DNA of 64,000 nucleotides from an uncultured Christensenella sp. (GTDB taxonomy: Bacteria; Bacillota; Clostridia; Christensenellales; Borkfalkiaceae). The notes beneath the pieces were generated by a model. It was not told the origin of the DNA and did not search any database. It saw only the letters and a list, made by a program, of their open reading frames with translations. The stretch spans positions 62,001 through 126,000 of the forward strand of contig CAJUME010000010.1 of NCBI GenBank assembly GCA_910587015.1. The letters run 5' to 3'. A program made the position numbers and the translations under genes. Shown piece by piece: positions 7,074 to 15,823 of this stretch (positions are counted from its first letter, which is position 1; each line of letters starts with the position of its first letter).

Positions 7074-8324
7074 TCAGTTTACGCAGTCGCTATACAGCGG
7101 AAATGCCTTGCACAGCTTTGCCACCTCTGCCGTAACGTACTCGAACGCGCCCTCGCGCTCTTCTATAACCCTTGCAATCAGTCGCGCGATTGTGCGGGCT
7201 TCGTTTTCCTTCATTCCGCGCGAAGTCATTGCGGGCGTGCCTACGCGTATGCCAGAGGTTACGAACGGCTTTTGCGTATCGAAGGGCACGGCGTTTTTGT
7301 TGACCGTTATATGCACCTCGTCAAGTAATTTTTCCAGCTCCTTGCCCGTTATGCTTTTATCGGAAAGATTTAAAAGAATGAGGTGGTTGTCGGTTCCGCC
7401 CGAAACCATTTTCACGCCCAGCTTTTTAAACTCGTCCGCCATTGCCGCCGCATTGCTGACGATTTGCTTTTGATAGACCTTGAACTCGGGCGACAGCGCC
7501 TCCTTAAAAGCGACCGCCTTTGCCGCGATTATGTGCATAAGCGGGCCGCCCTGCGTGCCGGGGAAAACTGCCTTGTCAATCGCCTTGCCCCACTGCTCCT
7601 TACACATAATTACGCCGCCGCGGGGGCCGCGCAGGGTTTTGTGCGTGGTTGTGGTGACAAAGTCGGCATACGGCACGGGCGAGGGGTGAAGCCCCGCCGC
7701 AACAAGCCCCGCGATATGCGCTATGTCCACAAACATCAGCGCGCCGACCTTGTCGCAAATTTCGCGAATGCGCTTGAAGTCGATTATGCGCGGGTATGCG
7801 CTTGCGCCCGAAATTATAAGCTTCGGTCTGCATTCGAGGGCAATGCGCTCCATTTCGTCATAATCTATGACCTCCGCGCCCTCGGTAACGCCGTAGGGAA
7901 CAATATTGAAATATTTACCCGAAATATTGACCGGCGAGCCGTGCGAAAGATGTCCGCCGTGGGCAAGGTTCATGCCCATTACCGTATCACCGTGCTGACA
8001 CGCCGCAAAAAGCACCGCCAGATTTGCGCTTGCGCCCGAATGAGGCTGAACGTTGCAGTATTCGCACCCGAAAAGCTGTTTTAAACGCTCGCGCGCCAAA
8101 TCCTCGGCTACGTCCACGTACTGACAGCCTCCGTAATAGCGGTGCGCGGGGTAGCCCTCTGCATACTTGTTGGTAAGGTGGCTGCCCGCCGCAGCCATGA
8201 CCGCGGGAGATACAAAGTTTTCGCTTGCGATAAGCTCTATATTGTTCTGCTGGCGGTAAAGCTCTTTTTTCATTGCCTCGGCAAGCTCGGGGTCGGTCTT
8301 TTTGATTAAAGAAATGTCTATCAT
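7074..8324 (-). CDS. glyA: serine hydroxymethyltransferase
   Basis: 416 residues, the normal bacterial length. PLP enzyme converting serine and tetrahydrofolate to glycine and 5,10-methylene-THF. Visible motifs are NIELIASENFVS near the N terminus, GYPAHRYYGGC, the HSGASANLAV cofactor region, DIAHIAGLVAAG and the Schiff-base lysine in TTTHKTLRGPRGG. The ATG at 8324 follows GGAG. A SigA promoter is just upstream and the gene is monocistronic. Confidence 0.97.
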   Translation of the reverse strand: MIDISLIKKTDPELAEAMKKELYRQQNNIELIASENFVSPAVMAAAGSHLTNKYAEGYPAHRYYGGCQYVDVAEDLARERLKQLFGCEYCNVQPHSGASANLAVLFAACQHGDTVMGMNLAHGGHLSHGSPVNISGKYFNIVPYGVTEGAEVIDYDEMERIALECRPKLIISGASAYPRIIDFKRIREICDKVGALMFVDIAHIAGLVAAGLHPSPVPYADFVTTTTHKTLRGPRGGVIMCKEQWGKAIDKAVFPGTQGGPLMHIIAAKAVAFKEALSPEFKVYQKQIVSNAAAMADEFKKLGVKMVSGGTDNHLILLNLSDKSITGKELEKLLDEVHITVNKNAVPFDTQKPFVTSGIRVGTPAMTSRGMKENEARTIARLIARVIEEREGAFEYVTAEVAKLCKAFPLYSDCVN

Positions 8325-8357
8325 TGTGGCTCCGTTTATTTTTTTGTTATTGAAATT

Positions 8358-8386
8358 ATTTTAGCATAAGCGGACGGCTATGTCAA
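8358..8386 (-). promoter_or_regulatory. glyA promoter
   Basis: Minus-strand TTGACA (8381-8386), 17-base spacer, TAAAAT (8358-8363). It is 34 bases before the glyA ATG. Confidence 0.75.
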
Positions 8387-8447
8387 CATTATAAAAAATT
8401 GTCGGCGAGCCTAAAAAGTAATCATATAAATTTGTTTGCTTAGCTTT

Positions 8448-8514
8448 TTGTACTACATTATCCTAAGCTTTTCAAGTCATAATTGTACTACAATTCCATA
8501 ATTAAATGTAGTAA
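8448..8514. promoter_or_regulatory. repeated TTGTACTACA operator half-sites
   Basis: TTGTACTACA occurs twice as a direct repeat (8448-8457 and 8483-8492, 35 bp apart), and TGTAGTAA at 8507-8514 is the same core inverted. All lie between glyA and the double-HTH gene at 8577 and probably bind that regulator. Confidence 0.5.
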
Positions 8515-8576
8515 CAGCCGAAAAGATTGACGAAGAAAATCGAAAATTGTCGAAAGCTGATTTTGGGGGGTTTGTT

Positions 8577-9020
8577 ATGGAAAATCTGGATTGCTTTAAA
8601 GAAAATTTAAGAGAACTGATGGAAATTAATAATTACACGGTTAAGGATATAAGCTTGAAAACGGGAATAAAGACCTCAACAATCTACGCTTATCTTAACG
8701 ATAAGCATATACCCGATTTGACGCGTGCAATTAAAATAGCAGAGGTTTTCAATTGCTCGCTTGAATTTCTGTTCGGGTTTACGGAAGATTTTACCCCTAA
8801 AAAATATAAGCTTGCTTCAACGGCAAACGACAGATTTAAAAAGGTGCTTGCCGACAGAAAAATTACTCGTTATCGCATTCACATATTAACAAAAATAAGT
8901 CAAAACCAGCTTTGCGCTTGGTTTCAAGACAAACAAACGCCAACACTTATTAGTCTTGTGACCGTCGCAAAAGCCTTGGATTGTTCGCTCGATTATTTGG
9001 CGGGCAGAGATGAAATTTAA
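8577..9020 (+). CDS. double helix-turn-helix (XRE-type) regulator
   Basis: 147 residues with two Cro/C1-type HTH units: about residues 6-62 (ISLKTGIKTSTIYAYLNDK, ending LEFLFGF) and about 80-145 (LTKISQNQLCAWFQDKQTPT, ending LDYLAGRDE). The same architecture occurs at 4140-4571. The ATG at 8577 has GGGGGG eight bases upstream; an earlier ATG (8547) has none. The three TACTACA-type sites immediately upstream suggest autoregulation. The gene converges on the NSS transporter gene, overlapping it by four bases. Confidence 0.8.
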   Translation: MENLDCFKENLRELMEINNYTVKDISLKTGIKTSTIYAYLNDKHIPDLTRAIKIAEVFNCSLEFLFGFTEDFTPKKYKLASTANDRFKKVLADRKITRYRIHILTKISQNQLCAWFQDKQTPTLISLVTVAKALDCSLDYLAGRDEI

Positions 9021-10558
9021 CTGTTTTTGACGGTTGACCCCCGCATATGCGGGGGTTTTTTATGTTTGCGGACGGGCAACTCTGCCTTAGCGCGCTTATA
9101 AATTACCGCCGCCGCGGCGAAAATAAGAAAGCTTAACCCCCAACCGAAGCAGATTTGCAGCCAGAGCGGGTAAGCTATTCCGCTTGAAAAAAGGCGGATA
9201 GCCTCCATTACCGTCAGCGCGGCAAGCACGGAGGGGCTTAAAATTCTGACCGACAGCCCGAAAAAGCGTTTGGGCATTTTAAGTCTGCGGGTGAAGCGGT
9301 TGACCTCGTCCGCAAGCGAGGCAACTCCGCTTTTGCTGAACGCAAGCACAAGGCACTCCGCAATACCAAGCAAAAGAATATTGTAAAAATTGACGAACAA
9401 ATCGCTTATTTCCACTGCAACCGCGCCCGCCGAGGTTGCGAAAACGGCGCATATTACGGCACCGATTGCACAAACGCACGCGGCAAGTCGGGTGCGCTTT
9501 ATGCCGAAGGCTTCGGAAAATGGCGAGGTAAACGCCTCTAACATACTGACTGCCGCCTGCACCGCTATCATTGCAAGCGAGCAATAAAACGCCGCGCCCG
9601 CGATTGAGTTGAGGACAGCGTTTTCACCAAAAAGCTGCGTTATTGCCACGGGGTAGACGGCGAATGCCGTTATTATGCCAGACTGCCCGATTTGCGATTG
9701 CAGTCCGCAGCCGTAGAGCGTGGTGAACATTACAACCGAGGCGAGCACGGACACGAAAAAGTCGGCGGCGGCGATTATCAGCGAGCATTTGAAAATGTTC
9801 GTGCCCGCAGGCAGATACGCGCCGTAGGCGGGCATTATGCCCACCACTATCGAGAGGGAAAAGAACACCTGACCGAGCGCGGAAAGCCACAGCTCCGGAC
9901 TTGACAGCTTGGAAAAATCGGGAAGGAAGAGCGCCGTCAGCGCCTCGCCAGCGTTGCTGTATAAAAGCCCTCTGCCCGCCATGAACGCGAGCAGTATTAC
10001 CGGCGCGATTACGGTTACCTTTGCCGCCCTTGCAAGCGCGCCCGCGCCGCCCTTCAGGCAGAAGAAAATGACGGTAAGTGCAACCGCTGTTCCCGCAAAT
10101 ACAAGCGGGGATATACTTGAAATAACGCCGTCCGCACGCGCCTTCAAGACGTTTTGGAAGAAGTAGCCGCTTACCTCGTCCTGCGTGAGCGCAGGCGCGG
10201 AAAAGGACAGCGGAACGACCTTTATAACCATTGCGATTATCCAGCCCGCAAGCCCCGCGTAAATAAGCCCCGTGACAAGCGAGTTTGCACAGCTTGCCCA
10301 GCCGATTGCGCCTGAGCCGCGCTTTAAGCCGTTAAGACAGACGGGCGCGCCGCCGCCGTATTTTCTGCCGAGGGCGAGCTCGGCATTGAGTAGCGGAATG
10401 CCTAAAACAATCAGCGCGATTAAATAAATGAAGAGGTACGCGCCGCCGCCGTATTTGGCGCAAAGTCCGGGGAAGCGGAGCGCGTTGCCAAGTCCCACCG
10501 CCGCGCCTATGCTTGCAAGGATAAAGCCGCCCTTGCTTGAAAATTTTTGCTTTGACAT
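9017..10558 (-). CDS. sodium-dependent transporter, NSS/SNF family
   Basis: 513-residue polytopic protein of the neurotransmitter:sodium symporter family (LeuT fold, about 11-12 membrane helices). The N-terminal GAAVGLGNALRFPGLCAKYGG is the family signature of helix 1 with the sodium and substrate site; the second signature region follows at LNAELALGRKYGGG. Substrate is probably an amino acid. The last dozen codons are the complement of the terminator of the convergent HTH gene. The ATG at 10558 follows AAAGG at only one base spacing, so initiation may be unusual. Confidence 0.92.
   Translation of the reverse strand: MSKQKFSSKGGFILASIGAAVGLGNALRFPGLCAKYGGGAYLFIYLIALIVLGIPLLNAELALGRKYGGGAPVCLNGLKRGSGAIGWASCANSLVTGLIYAGLAGWIIAMVIKVVPLSFSAPALTQDEVSGYFFQNVLKARADGVISSISPLVFAGTAVALTVIFFCLKGGAGALARAAKVTVIAPVILLAFMAGRGLLYSNAGEALTALFLPDFSKLSSPELWLSALGQVFFSLSIVVGIMPAYGAYLPAGTNIFKCSLIIAAADFFVSVLASVVMFTTLYGCGLQSQIGQSGIITAFAVYPVAITQLFGENAVLNSIAGAAFYCSLAMIAVQAAVSMLEAFTSPFSEAFGIKRTRLAACVCAIGAVICAVFATSAGAVAVEISDLFVNFYNILLLGIAECLVLAFSKSGVASLADEVNRFTRRLKMPKRFFGLSVRILSPSVLAALTVMEAIRLFSSGIAYPLWLQICFGWGLSFLIFAAAAVIYKRAKAELPVRKHKKPPHMRGSTVKNS
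9038..9061 (+). terminator. terminator of the HTH gene, inside a convergent CDS
   Basis: CCCCCGCATATGCGGGGG (9038-9055) followed by TTTTTT on the plus strand. On the minus strand the same bases encode the tail KKPPHMRGS of the NSS transporter. Confidence 0.8.
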
Positions 10559-10612
10559 ACCTTTAATATATTTTTTTGCACAGCGGTTTAGACTTGCCGC
10601 GGCGCGGTAAGA

Positions 10613-10652
10613 AAAAAATAAAAAAGCGCCGCGGGCTTTTTGCCCGCGGCGC
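10613..10652 (-). terminator. terminator of the glucokinase-rex operon
   Basis: Stem GCGCCGCGGGC (10626-10636) / GCCCGCGGCGC (10642-10652), then a long T-rich tail on the minus strand. It is 16 bases after the rex stop codon. Confidence 0.9.
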
Positions 10653-10668
10653 GGTATTTTATAAATGC

Positions 10669-11277
10669 TTACATGCTTGAAAGTATTGCAAGGTTTGCCG
10701 CCACATCCATATTGCGGACGGTTACATCCTGCGCGACCCTTAAAAGCACGGGCGCGAAATTGAGTATCTTTTTAATTCCGCATGCAACCAGCTCTTCCGC
10801 TACCCCCTGCGCGTGCTTTGCGGGCACGCAGATAACCGCAAGCTTTACGTCAAGCTGCTTTACCCCCTCCCGCGCATGACTTGCGTCCAGAACGGGTCTG
10901 CCCGCTATCTCGGCGCCGATTTTTGCGGGGTCGTTATCGAAGGCGGCGACAATATCTATACCGTAATTAGAAAAGCCGCCGTAAGCAAGCAACGCACTGC
11001 CAAGCCCGCCCGCGCCGAAAATTACGGCATTCTTTTTATCGTTGCAACCCAGATACTCCTCCAAAGCCGAAATAAGCTCCGTCAGGCTGTAGCCTACGCG
11101 GGTTTTGCCTTGCGCCGAGGTATAGGCAAGGTCCTTCCTCACAAGCACCTCGCCCATATTCAGCGCGCGCGCAATTGCGCCTGAGGAAACAAAGCCCTCC
11201 TGCGAGCCTATCGATTTGAGATAGTTGAGGTATATGGGTAGCCGTTGAAGGCTTGTGACGGGGATATTACTCTTCAT
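10669..11277 (-). CDS. rex: redox-sensing transcriptional repressor Rex
   Basis: 202-residue Rex. The N-terminal winged helix (residues about 1-80) includes SSGAIARALNMGEVLVRKDL and YTSAQGKTRVGY; the Rossmann domain starts with the NAD(H)-binding loop FGAGGLGSALL. Rex senses the NADH/NAD ratio and represses fermentation and redox genes when NADH is low. It overlaps the upstream glucokinase gene by 11 bp, so the two are translated from one transcript. No convincing Rex operator was found in this window. Confidence 0.95.
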   Translation of the reverse strand: MKSNIPVTSLQRLPIYLNYLKSIGSQEGFVSSGAIARALNMGEVLVRKDLAYTSAQGKTRVGYSLTELISALEEYLGCNDKKNAVIFGAGGLGSALLAYGGFSNYGIDIVAAFDNDPAKIGAEIAGRPVLDASHAREGVKQLDVKLAVICVPAKHAQGVAEELVACGIKKILNFAPVLLRVAQDVTVRNMDVAANLAILSSM

Positions 11278-12220
11278 TACCGACCTGTTTAATATTTAAA
11301 GCCGCCGCGCCGTATGCGCCCGCCTTGTTGCCGAGCGTTGCGCACTCTACCTTTACGGGCGCGTAATCGGTGCCCGCAAAAATTTCCTTATCCAGCATTT
11401 GCTGTAAGGGCGCGGAAAGCCGCGTGCCCTGCGCCGCGACGCCGCCGCCGAGCATTATAATCTGCGGGCGGAAAATATTTGCCATATTTGCAATGCCGCA
11501 GTTAAGATATTTAAGATACCAGTCCACAACCTTCCTTGCCGTGCGGTCGGTATCCATATATTCGAAGGCGGTTCTGCCGTCCGCCGTGTCGTTTGTGTAG
11601 GTATTCCACATTGCGGAGGAGGTATCCTCCTCCATTGCCCATTTTGTTCTTGCAGTCAGCGCGCGGGCAGAGCAATACGCCTCGAAGCAGCCGCGTCTGC
11701 CGCAGGTGCACCTTGCGCCATCGTGCTCTATTACCGTGTGGCCGATTTCCGCGCCCGCGGATTTATAGCCCTCGAAAAGCTTGCCGTCAATTACTATGCC
11801 GCCGCCTACGCCCGTGCCGAGCGTGATAAGAACGCTGTCCTTATAGCCCTTGCCCGCGCCGAAGCGCGCCTCGCCGAGCGCCGCCGCATTTGCGTCGTTG
11901 CAGATTTTTACGGGTATGCCAAGCTTATCCTGCAAAAGCTTTTGCAAGGGATAGTCCTTAAGCTGCATATTGCCCGCAAAAATTACCTTGCCTTCCGCGC
12001 TGTCGATAAGTCCCGGACAGCCTACGCCCGCGCCCGCTATTGCGGAAAACATCAGTCCCGAGTGGCGCACAAGCGTTTCCGCAAGCGCTTCTATACAGTC
12101 TGCAAGCCCCTTGCCCGTGACAGTGGGAATACTGTCCTCGCAAATCAGCCTGCCGTTTTCGTCTATGATTATGCCTTTTACAAAGGTACCGCCTACGTCA
12201 AGACCCATATACAGAGCCAT
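11267..12220 (-). CDS. glcK: ROK family glucokinase
   Basis: 317-residue ROK kinase. It opens with the phosphate-binding MGLDVGGTFVKG, has the sugar-binding NDANAAALGE and GAEIGH motifs, and the zinc-binding CTCGRRGCFEAYCS typical of ROK glucokinases. It phosphorylates glucose to glucose-6-phosphate in glycolysis; other hexoses are possible. It is the first gene of a two-gene operon with rex, with a promoter at 12258-12286. Confidence 0.9.
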   Translation of the reverse strand: MALYMGLDVGGTFVKGIIIDENGRLICEDSIPTVTGKGLADCIEALAETLVRHSGLMFSAIAGAGVGCPGLIDSAEGKVIFAGNMQLKDYPLQKLLQDKLGIPVKICNDANAAALGEARFGAGKGYKDSVLITLGTGVGGGIVIDGKLFEGYKSAGAEIGHTVIEHDGARCTCGRRGCFEAYCSARALTARTKWAMEEDTSSAMWNTYTNDTADGRTAFEYMDTDRTARKVVDWYLKYLNCGIANMANIFRPQIIMLGGGVAAQGTRLSAPLQQMLDKEIFAGTDYAPVKVECATLGNKAGAYGAAALNIKQVGNEE

Positions 12221-12257
12221 ACTACACCGTCCGACAAAATTTTTTTATTATATTAGC

Positions 12258-12286
12258 ATTATACACTTTCACATTGCCACCGTCAA
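12258..12286 (-). promoter_or_regulatory. promoter of the glucokinase-rex operon
   Basis: Minus-strand TTGACG (12281-12286), 17-base spacer, TATAAT (12258-12263), 38 bases before the glucokinase ATG. A second TATAAT-like hexamer lies just downstream. Confidence 0.75.
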
Positions 12287-12313
12287 GACCGCGCAATCAA
12301 TTTCTGAAAATAA

Positions 12314-12345
12314 ATAGGCGGGCGCACTGCCGTGCGCCCGCCTAT
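12314..12345 (-). terminator. terminator after dut
   Basis: A 14-bp perfect stem, ATAGGCGGGCGCAC (12314-12327) with its complement (12332-12345), loop TGCC, followed by TTTATTTT on the minus strand. Confidence 0.8.
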
Positions 12346-12385
12346 GCCTGCTTTTTACCGTATATAATTTTATTTTGCGACGAAT

Positions 12386-12865
12386 TTATTTTGCGCCCGT
12401 AGAGCCGAAGCCGCCCGCGCCGCGGTCAGTTTGGGAAAGCTCGCTCTTTTCTATAAATTCCGCCGTAAGATAAGGCGTTATCACAAGCTGTGCAACGCGC
12501 TCGCCCGCGGAAACGGTTTGCGCAACCTCCGAATGGTTATGAAGCGCAACCTTAACCTCGCCGCGGTAATCGCAGTCCACCACGCCGACCTTGTTTGCGG
12601 GGGCAAGCCCTTTTTTGGTTGCAAGTCCGCTCCTTGCATAGATAAGTCCCGCATATCCGAGGGGCAATTCAAGCGCAACGCCCGTAGGCACAAGCGCCGT
12701 TGTGTGGGGGGCGATTTGCAAATCTGCACTTATGCATGCGTACAAGTCGGCGCCCGCGGCAAATTCGCTGCCATAGGAGGGAATTATTGCGTTTTCGCTT
12801 AGTTTTTTTATGCCGACCTTCATTTGTTTGATTTTCGAGCCAAGAATTTCTACGTTGTTTTTCAT
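12386..12865 (-). CDS. dut: dUTP diphosphatase
   Basis: Trimeric dUTPase (159 aa) converting dUTP to dUMP, keeping uracil out of DNA. All five family motifs are present in order: AGADLYA, ARSGLATKKG, NKVGVVDCDYRGEVKV (with the catalytic Asp), GERVAQLVI and the C-terminal RGAGGFGSTG. The ATG at 12865 has AAGGA nine bases upstream. It lies just after nrdG, linking nucleotide-pool genes into one cluster. Confidence 0.96.
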   Translation of the reverse strand: MKNNVEILGSKIKQMKVGIKKLSENAIIPSYGSEFAAGADLYACISADLQIAPHTTALVPTGVALELPLGYAGLIYARSGLATKKGLAPANKVGVVDCDYRGEVKVALHNHSEVAQTVSAGERVAQLVITPYLTAEFIEKSELSQTDRGAGGFGSTGAK

Positions 12866-12909
12866 ATGTTTTCCTTTTTAACCGGCGTTATTTGCCGCAT
12901 ATGCGGGGG

Positions 12910-13443
12910 TCAAACGACAGTTTGTTCGTCCCAAAGGACTATTTTGTCCTGTTCAAGCGAGGGCTTTAAAAGTATTATGCGCTGATTTGACGAGCCGCGG
13001 AATTGCAGATTTAAATCCTTTAATTCCTCTACAAATTTGCCGTCCACAAGCACGTCGATGCATTTAAGCATTCTTAAAACGGTTTCGCCGTCGCCCAGCC
13101 TGCCCGTAAGCAGGTCTGCCTCGTAGTCATAACCCGTAAATGCCCATACCGATTTTTTTGGATATTGCTTGCGCAGTCTTTCCAGAAAGGGCGCAAGCAC
13201 AAGCTGGTTCTCCGGCTCGAACGGGTCGCCGCCGAGGAGCGTAAACCCCTTGATATAGTCGGGTTTAAGCCCTTCGAGTATGGAATTTTCAACGTTTGCC
13301 GTAAACGGCTGGCCATAGCCGAAGTCCCATGTTTCGGGGTTAAAGCAGTTTTTGCAGTGATTGCGGCAACCGCTTACATACAGCGAAACGCGCACGCCGG
13401 GACCGTTGGAAACATCGTACCATTTTATTTTTGCATAGTTCAT
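12910..13443 (-). CDS. nrdG: anaerobic ribonucleoside-triphosphate reductase activating protein
   Basis: Radical-SAM activase (177 aa) that places the glycyl radical on NrdD. The [4Fe-4S] cysteines are in CRNHCKNC (Cys26, Cys30, Cys33), and TLLGGDPFEPEN is the glycine-rich SAM-binding segment. It follows nrdD by about 40 bp and is presumably cotranscribed with it. Confidence 0.95.
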   Translation of the reverse strand: MNYAKIKWYDVSNGPGVRVSLYVSGCRNHCKNCFNPETWDFGYGQPFTANVENSILEGLKPDYIKGFTLLGGDPFEPENQLVLAPFLERLRKQYPKKSVWAFTGYDYEADLLTGRLGDGETVLRMLKCIDVLVDGKFVEELKDLNLQFRGSSNQRIILLKPSLEQDKIVLWDEQTVV

Positions 13444-13484
13444 ATAAGTGACGTTTTATCCTTTTAACGTAAGGGCTTAACCGA

Positions 13485-15611
13485 TTAAAGGTGCAATACT
13501 CTTGATTTGATTTCCTTGGTTTTGCCCACGTTCCAGAAGTTTTCGCCGAGGTAGCCGCAGGTGCGGCGGGTTACGTTCATTTTGCGCTGGTCCTTGTTGT
13601 GGCAGACGGGGCATTCCCACTCGTTATTGTCGTTTATGATAATTTCGCCATCAAAGCCGCAGACGTGGCAGTAGTCGGACTTGGTATTGAACTCCGCGTA
13701 CTGGATATTGTCGTAAATAAACCTTACAACGTCCTCGATTGCGGTAAGATTGTGGCGCATGTTGGGAATTTCTATATAAGAAATCGCGCCGCCGGAGGAA
13801 ATCTGCTGGAACTGGCTTTCGAAACGGAATTTGGAGAACGCGTCTATATCCTCGCGTACATCAACGTGATAGCTGTTTGTATAATAGCCCTTGTCGGTTA
13901 CGTCCTCTATCGTGCCGAATTTCTCCTTATCAATACGCGCAAAGCGATAGCATAAGCTTTCCGCGGGGGTGCCGTAAAGCCCGAAGCCGAGGCCCGTTTC
14001 CTTCTTCCACTTCTCGCAGTGGTCGCGCAAGGTCTTCATTATCTTAACCGCGAACTGCGTGCCCTGAGGGTCGGTATGGGAAACCCCCTTGACAAGCTTT
14101 GTTACCTCGTAAAGACCTATATAGCCGAGCGATATGGTGGAATAGCCGTCGTTTAAATATTTGTCTATTTTTTCGCCGCTTTCAAGCCGCGCTATTGCGC
14201 CGTACTGCCAGTGCACGGGGGAAACGTCGCTTGTTACGCCCATAAGCGCGTTGTGGCGGCACATAAGCGCATCGTAGCAGAGCTGTAAGCGTTCCTCTAA
14301 AATTTCCCAGAAGCGCTTTTCATCGCCCTTGGCGAGAATTCCGCACTGCGGCAAATTGATGGATACAACGCCCTGATTGAAGCGGCCCTCGAACTTGTAA
14401 TTGCCGTTTTCGTCCTTCCACGGCGAGAGGAACGAACGGCAGCCCATGGGCGAGAACACGTTGCCCTCGTAATTTTCGCGCATTTTCTTTGCCGAAATAT
14501 AGTCGGGGTACAGACGCTTGGACGAGCATTTTACCGCAAGGCGGGTCAAATAATCGTACTTGCCGCCCTTTAAGCAGTTGTTTTCGTCCAAAACGTATAT
14601 AAGCTTGGGGAACGCGGGCGTGACGTATACGCCCTTTTCGTTCTTTATGCCCTGATAGCGCTGTTTTAAAATTTCTTCTATAATCATTGCATTCTCTTCA
14701 ATGTACTCGTCCTTCTCGTCAAGGTACATGAAGAGAGTTACAAACGGCGACTGTCCGTTTGTTGTCATAAGCGTGTTAATCTGGTACTGAATGGTCTGCA
14801 CGCCCGCCTTTAAGGATTCCTTGACGCGCATGTCCACAAAGCTGTTTTTGGTTTTTTCGTCAATAGTGTTGCCGAACTGCTCCTCGCACTGCTGAACGTA
14901 TTTGTCGCGCGTGCGCCTTAAATATTTGCCGAGGTGCGCGATATTGACCGATTGCCCGCCATACTGCGAGGACGCGACCGAGGCGATTATCTGCGTGGTT
15001 ATGGTGCACGCCGTCTGGAAGGACTTGGGGCTTTCAATCATTTTGCCGTTCATGACGGTGCCGTTTTCGAGCATGTCCTTAATATTTATAAGACAGCAAT
15101 TGAATATGGGCTGTAAAAAATAGTCGGCATCGTGGAAGTGAATTGCGCCCTCGTCATGCGCCTTGGAAATATGCTTGGGCAACAAAAGACGGCGGGTTAA
15201 GTCCTTTGAAACCTCGCCCGCAATAAGGTCGCGCTGGGTGGAGGCAGTGCGCGCGTTCTTGTTGGAATTTTCTTCCATTACGTCCTTGTTGGAGTTTTTG
15301 ATAAGCGAAAGAATGCTTTCGTCCGTGGTGTTGGCCTTGCGGATAAGCGCGCGCTCGTAGCGGTAAATCATGTAGGCCTTCATAAGCTGATACTTCTGCA
15401 TTTCCATCAGCTTTTCTTCCACCATGTCCTGAATATCCTCGACAAGCACGCGAAGTCTGTGGCGCGAAGCTATGTCGTCCACTATGCTCTCGATTTGCTT
15501 GTCGGTTATCCGCTCTTCTACGTCAACCGCCTGATTCGCCTTTGAAATCGCAACAGCGATTTTTTTTCTGTCAAAGTCGCATACGCTGTTGTCGCGCTTG
15601 ATTACCTTCAT
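13485..15611 (-). CDS. nrdD: anaerobic (class III) ribonucleoside-triphosphate reductase
   Basis: 708 residues. Reduces ribonucleoside triphosphates to deoxy forms without oxygen. An ATP-cone allosteric domain occupies about residues 1-95 (begins MKVIKRDNSVCDFDRKKI). The C-terminal zinc ribbon is built from CHVC and CPVC, and the glycyl-radical site is RRTCGYLG (Gly686). Upstream there is a perfect SigA promoter and several NrdR-box-like palindromes. Followed by nrdG and dut. Confidence 0.97.
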   Translation of the reverse strand: MKVIKRDNSVCDFDRKKIAVAISKANQAVDVEERITDKQIESIVDDIASRHRLRVLVEDIQDMVEEKLMEMQKYQLMKAYMIYRYERALIRKANTTDESILSLIKNSNKDVMEENSNKNARTASTQRDLIAGEVSKDLTRRLLLPKHISKAHDEGAIHFHDADYFLQPIFNCCLINIKDMLENGTVMNGKMIESPKSFQTACTITTQIIASVASSQYGGQSVNIAHLGKYLRRTRDKYVQQCEEQFGNTIDEKTKNSFVDMRVKESLKAGVQTIQYQINTLMTTNGQSPFVTLFMYLDEKDEYIEENAMIIEEILKQRYQGIKNEKGVYVTPAFPKLIYVLDENNCLKGGKYDYLTRLAVKCSSKRLYPDYISAKKMRENYEGNVFSPMGCRSFLSPWKDENGNYKFEGRFNQGVVSINLPQCGILAKGDEKRFWEILEERLQLCYDALMCRHNALMGVTSDVSPVHWQYGAIARLESGEKIDKYLNDGYSTISLGYIGLYEVTKLVKGVSHTDPQGTQFAVKIMKTLRDHCEKWKKETGLGFGLYGTPAESLCYRFARIDKEKFGTIEDVTDKGYYTNSYHVDVREDIDAFSKFRFESQFQQISSGGAISYIEIPNMRHNLTAIEDVVRFIYDNIQYAEFNTKSDYCHVCGFDGEIIINDNNEWECPVCHNKDQRKMNVTRRTCGYLGENFWNVGKTKEIKSRVLHL

Positions 15612-15633
15612 TTCATATCCTCCGTTAATGTCA

Positions 15634-15680
15634 GTAGCCTATTTTGTATCTGTCATTTTTCCGTATACTATATATAGTAT
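15634..15680. promoter_or_regulatory. NrdR-box-like palindrome pair in the nrdD leader
   Basis: ATACTATATATAGTAT (15665-15680) is a perfect 16-bp palindrome matching 14 of 16 positions of the known NrdR box ACACWATATATWGTGT. A weaker partner lies at 15634-15649, exactly 31 bp away, the helical spacing typical of tandem NrdR boxes. Both lie between the promoter and the nrdD start. Confidence 0.6.
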
Positions 15681-15737
15681 TTAAGCCGAAAAAATATTAT
15701 TGCGGATTTTTGCCGTTATTTAAACGGTGCAAGGCTA

Positions 15738-15766
15738 AGTATAATATGCTTGTCCACACTTGTCAA
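15738..15766 (-). promoter_or_regulatory. nrdD promoter
   Basis: Minus-strand TTGACA (15761-15766), 17-base spacer, TATACT (15738-15743), giving a leader of about 120 bases. Confidence 0.8.
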
Positions 15767-15774
15767 GTACTGAA

Positions 15775-15823
15775 ACACAATATCTTGTATGATAATTTTT
15801 AACGCGATAACAACATATTGTGT
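15775..15823. promoter_or_regulatory. second NrdR-box-like pair, upstream of the nrdD promoter
   Basis: ACACAATATCTTGTAT (15775-15790) has one perfect NrdR half-site; 15808-15823 carries the other half-site TATTGTGT. Their starts are 33 bp apart, about three helical turns, directly upstream of the -35 element. Confidence 0.5.

Noticed and set aside
7023..8400. Glycine riboswitch at glyA
   Set aside because: The leader is about 30 bases long and lacks the aptamer consensus.
10500..10620. Leaderless start for the NSS transporter
   Set aside because: A TATATT lies six bases before the ATG, but no good -35 is present at 17 bases, and an AAAGG abuts the start; too uncertain to list with the other three.
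10560..12300. Rex operator near rex
   Set aside because: No TTGTTAAnnnnTTAACAA-like palindrome was found at the operon promoter.
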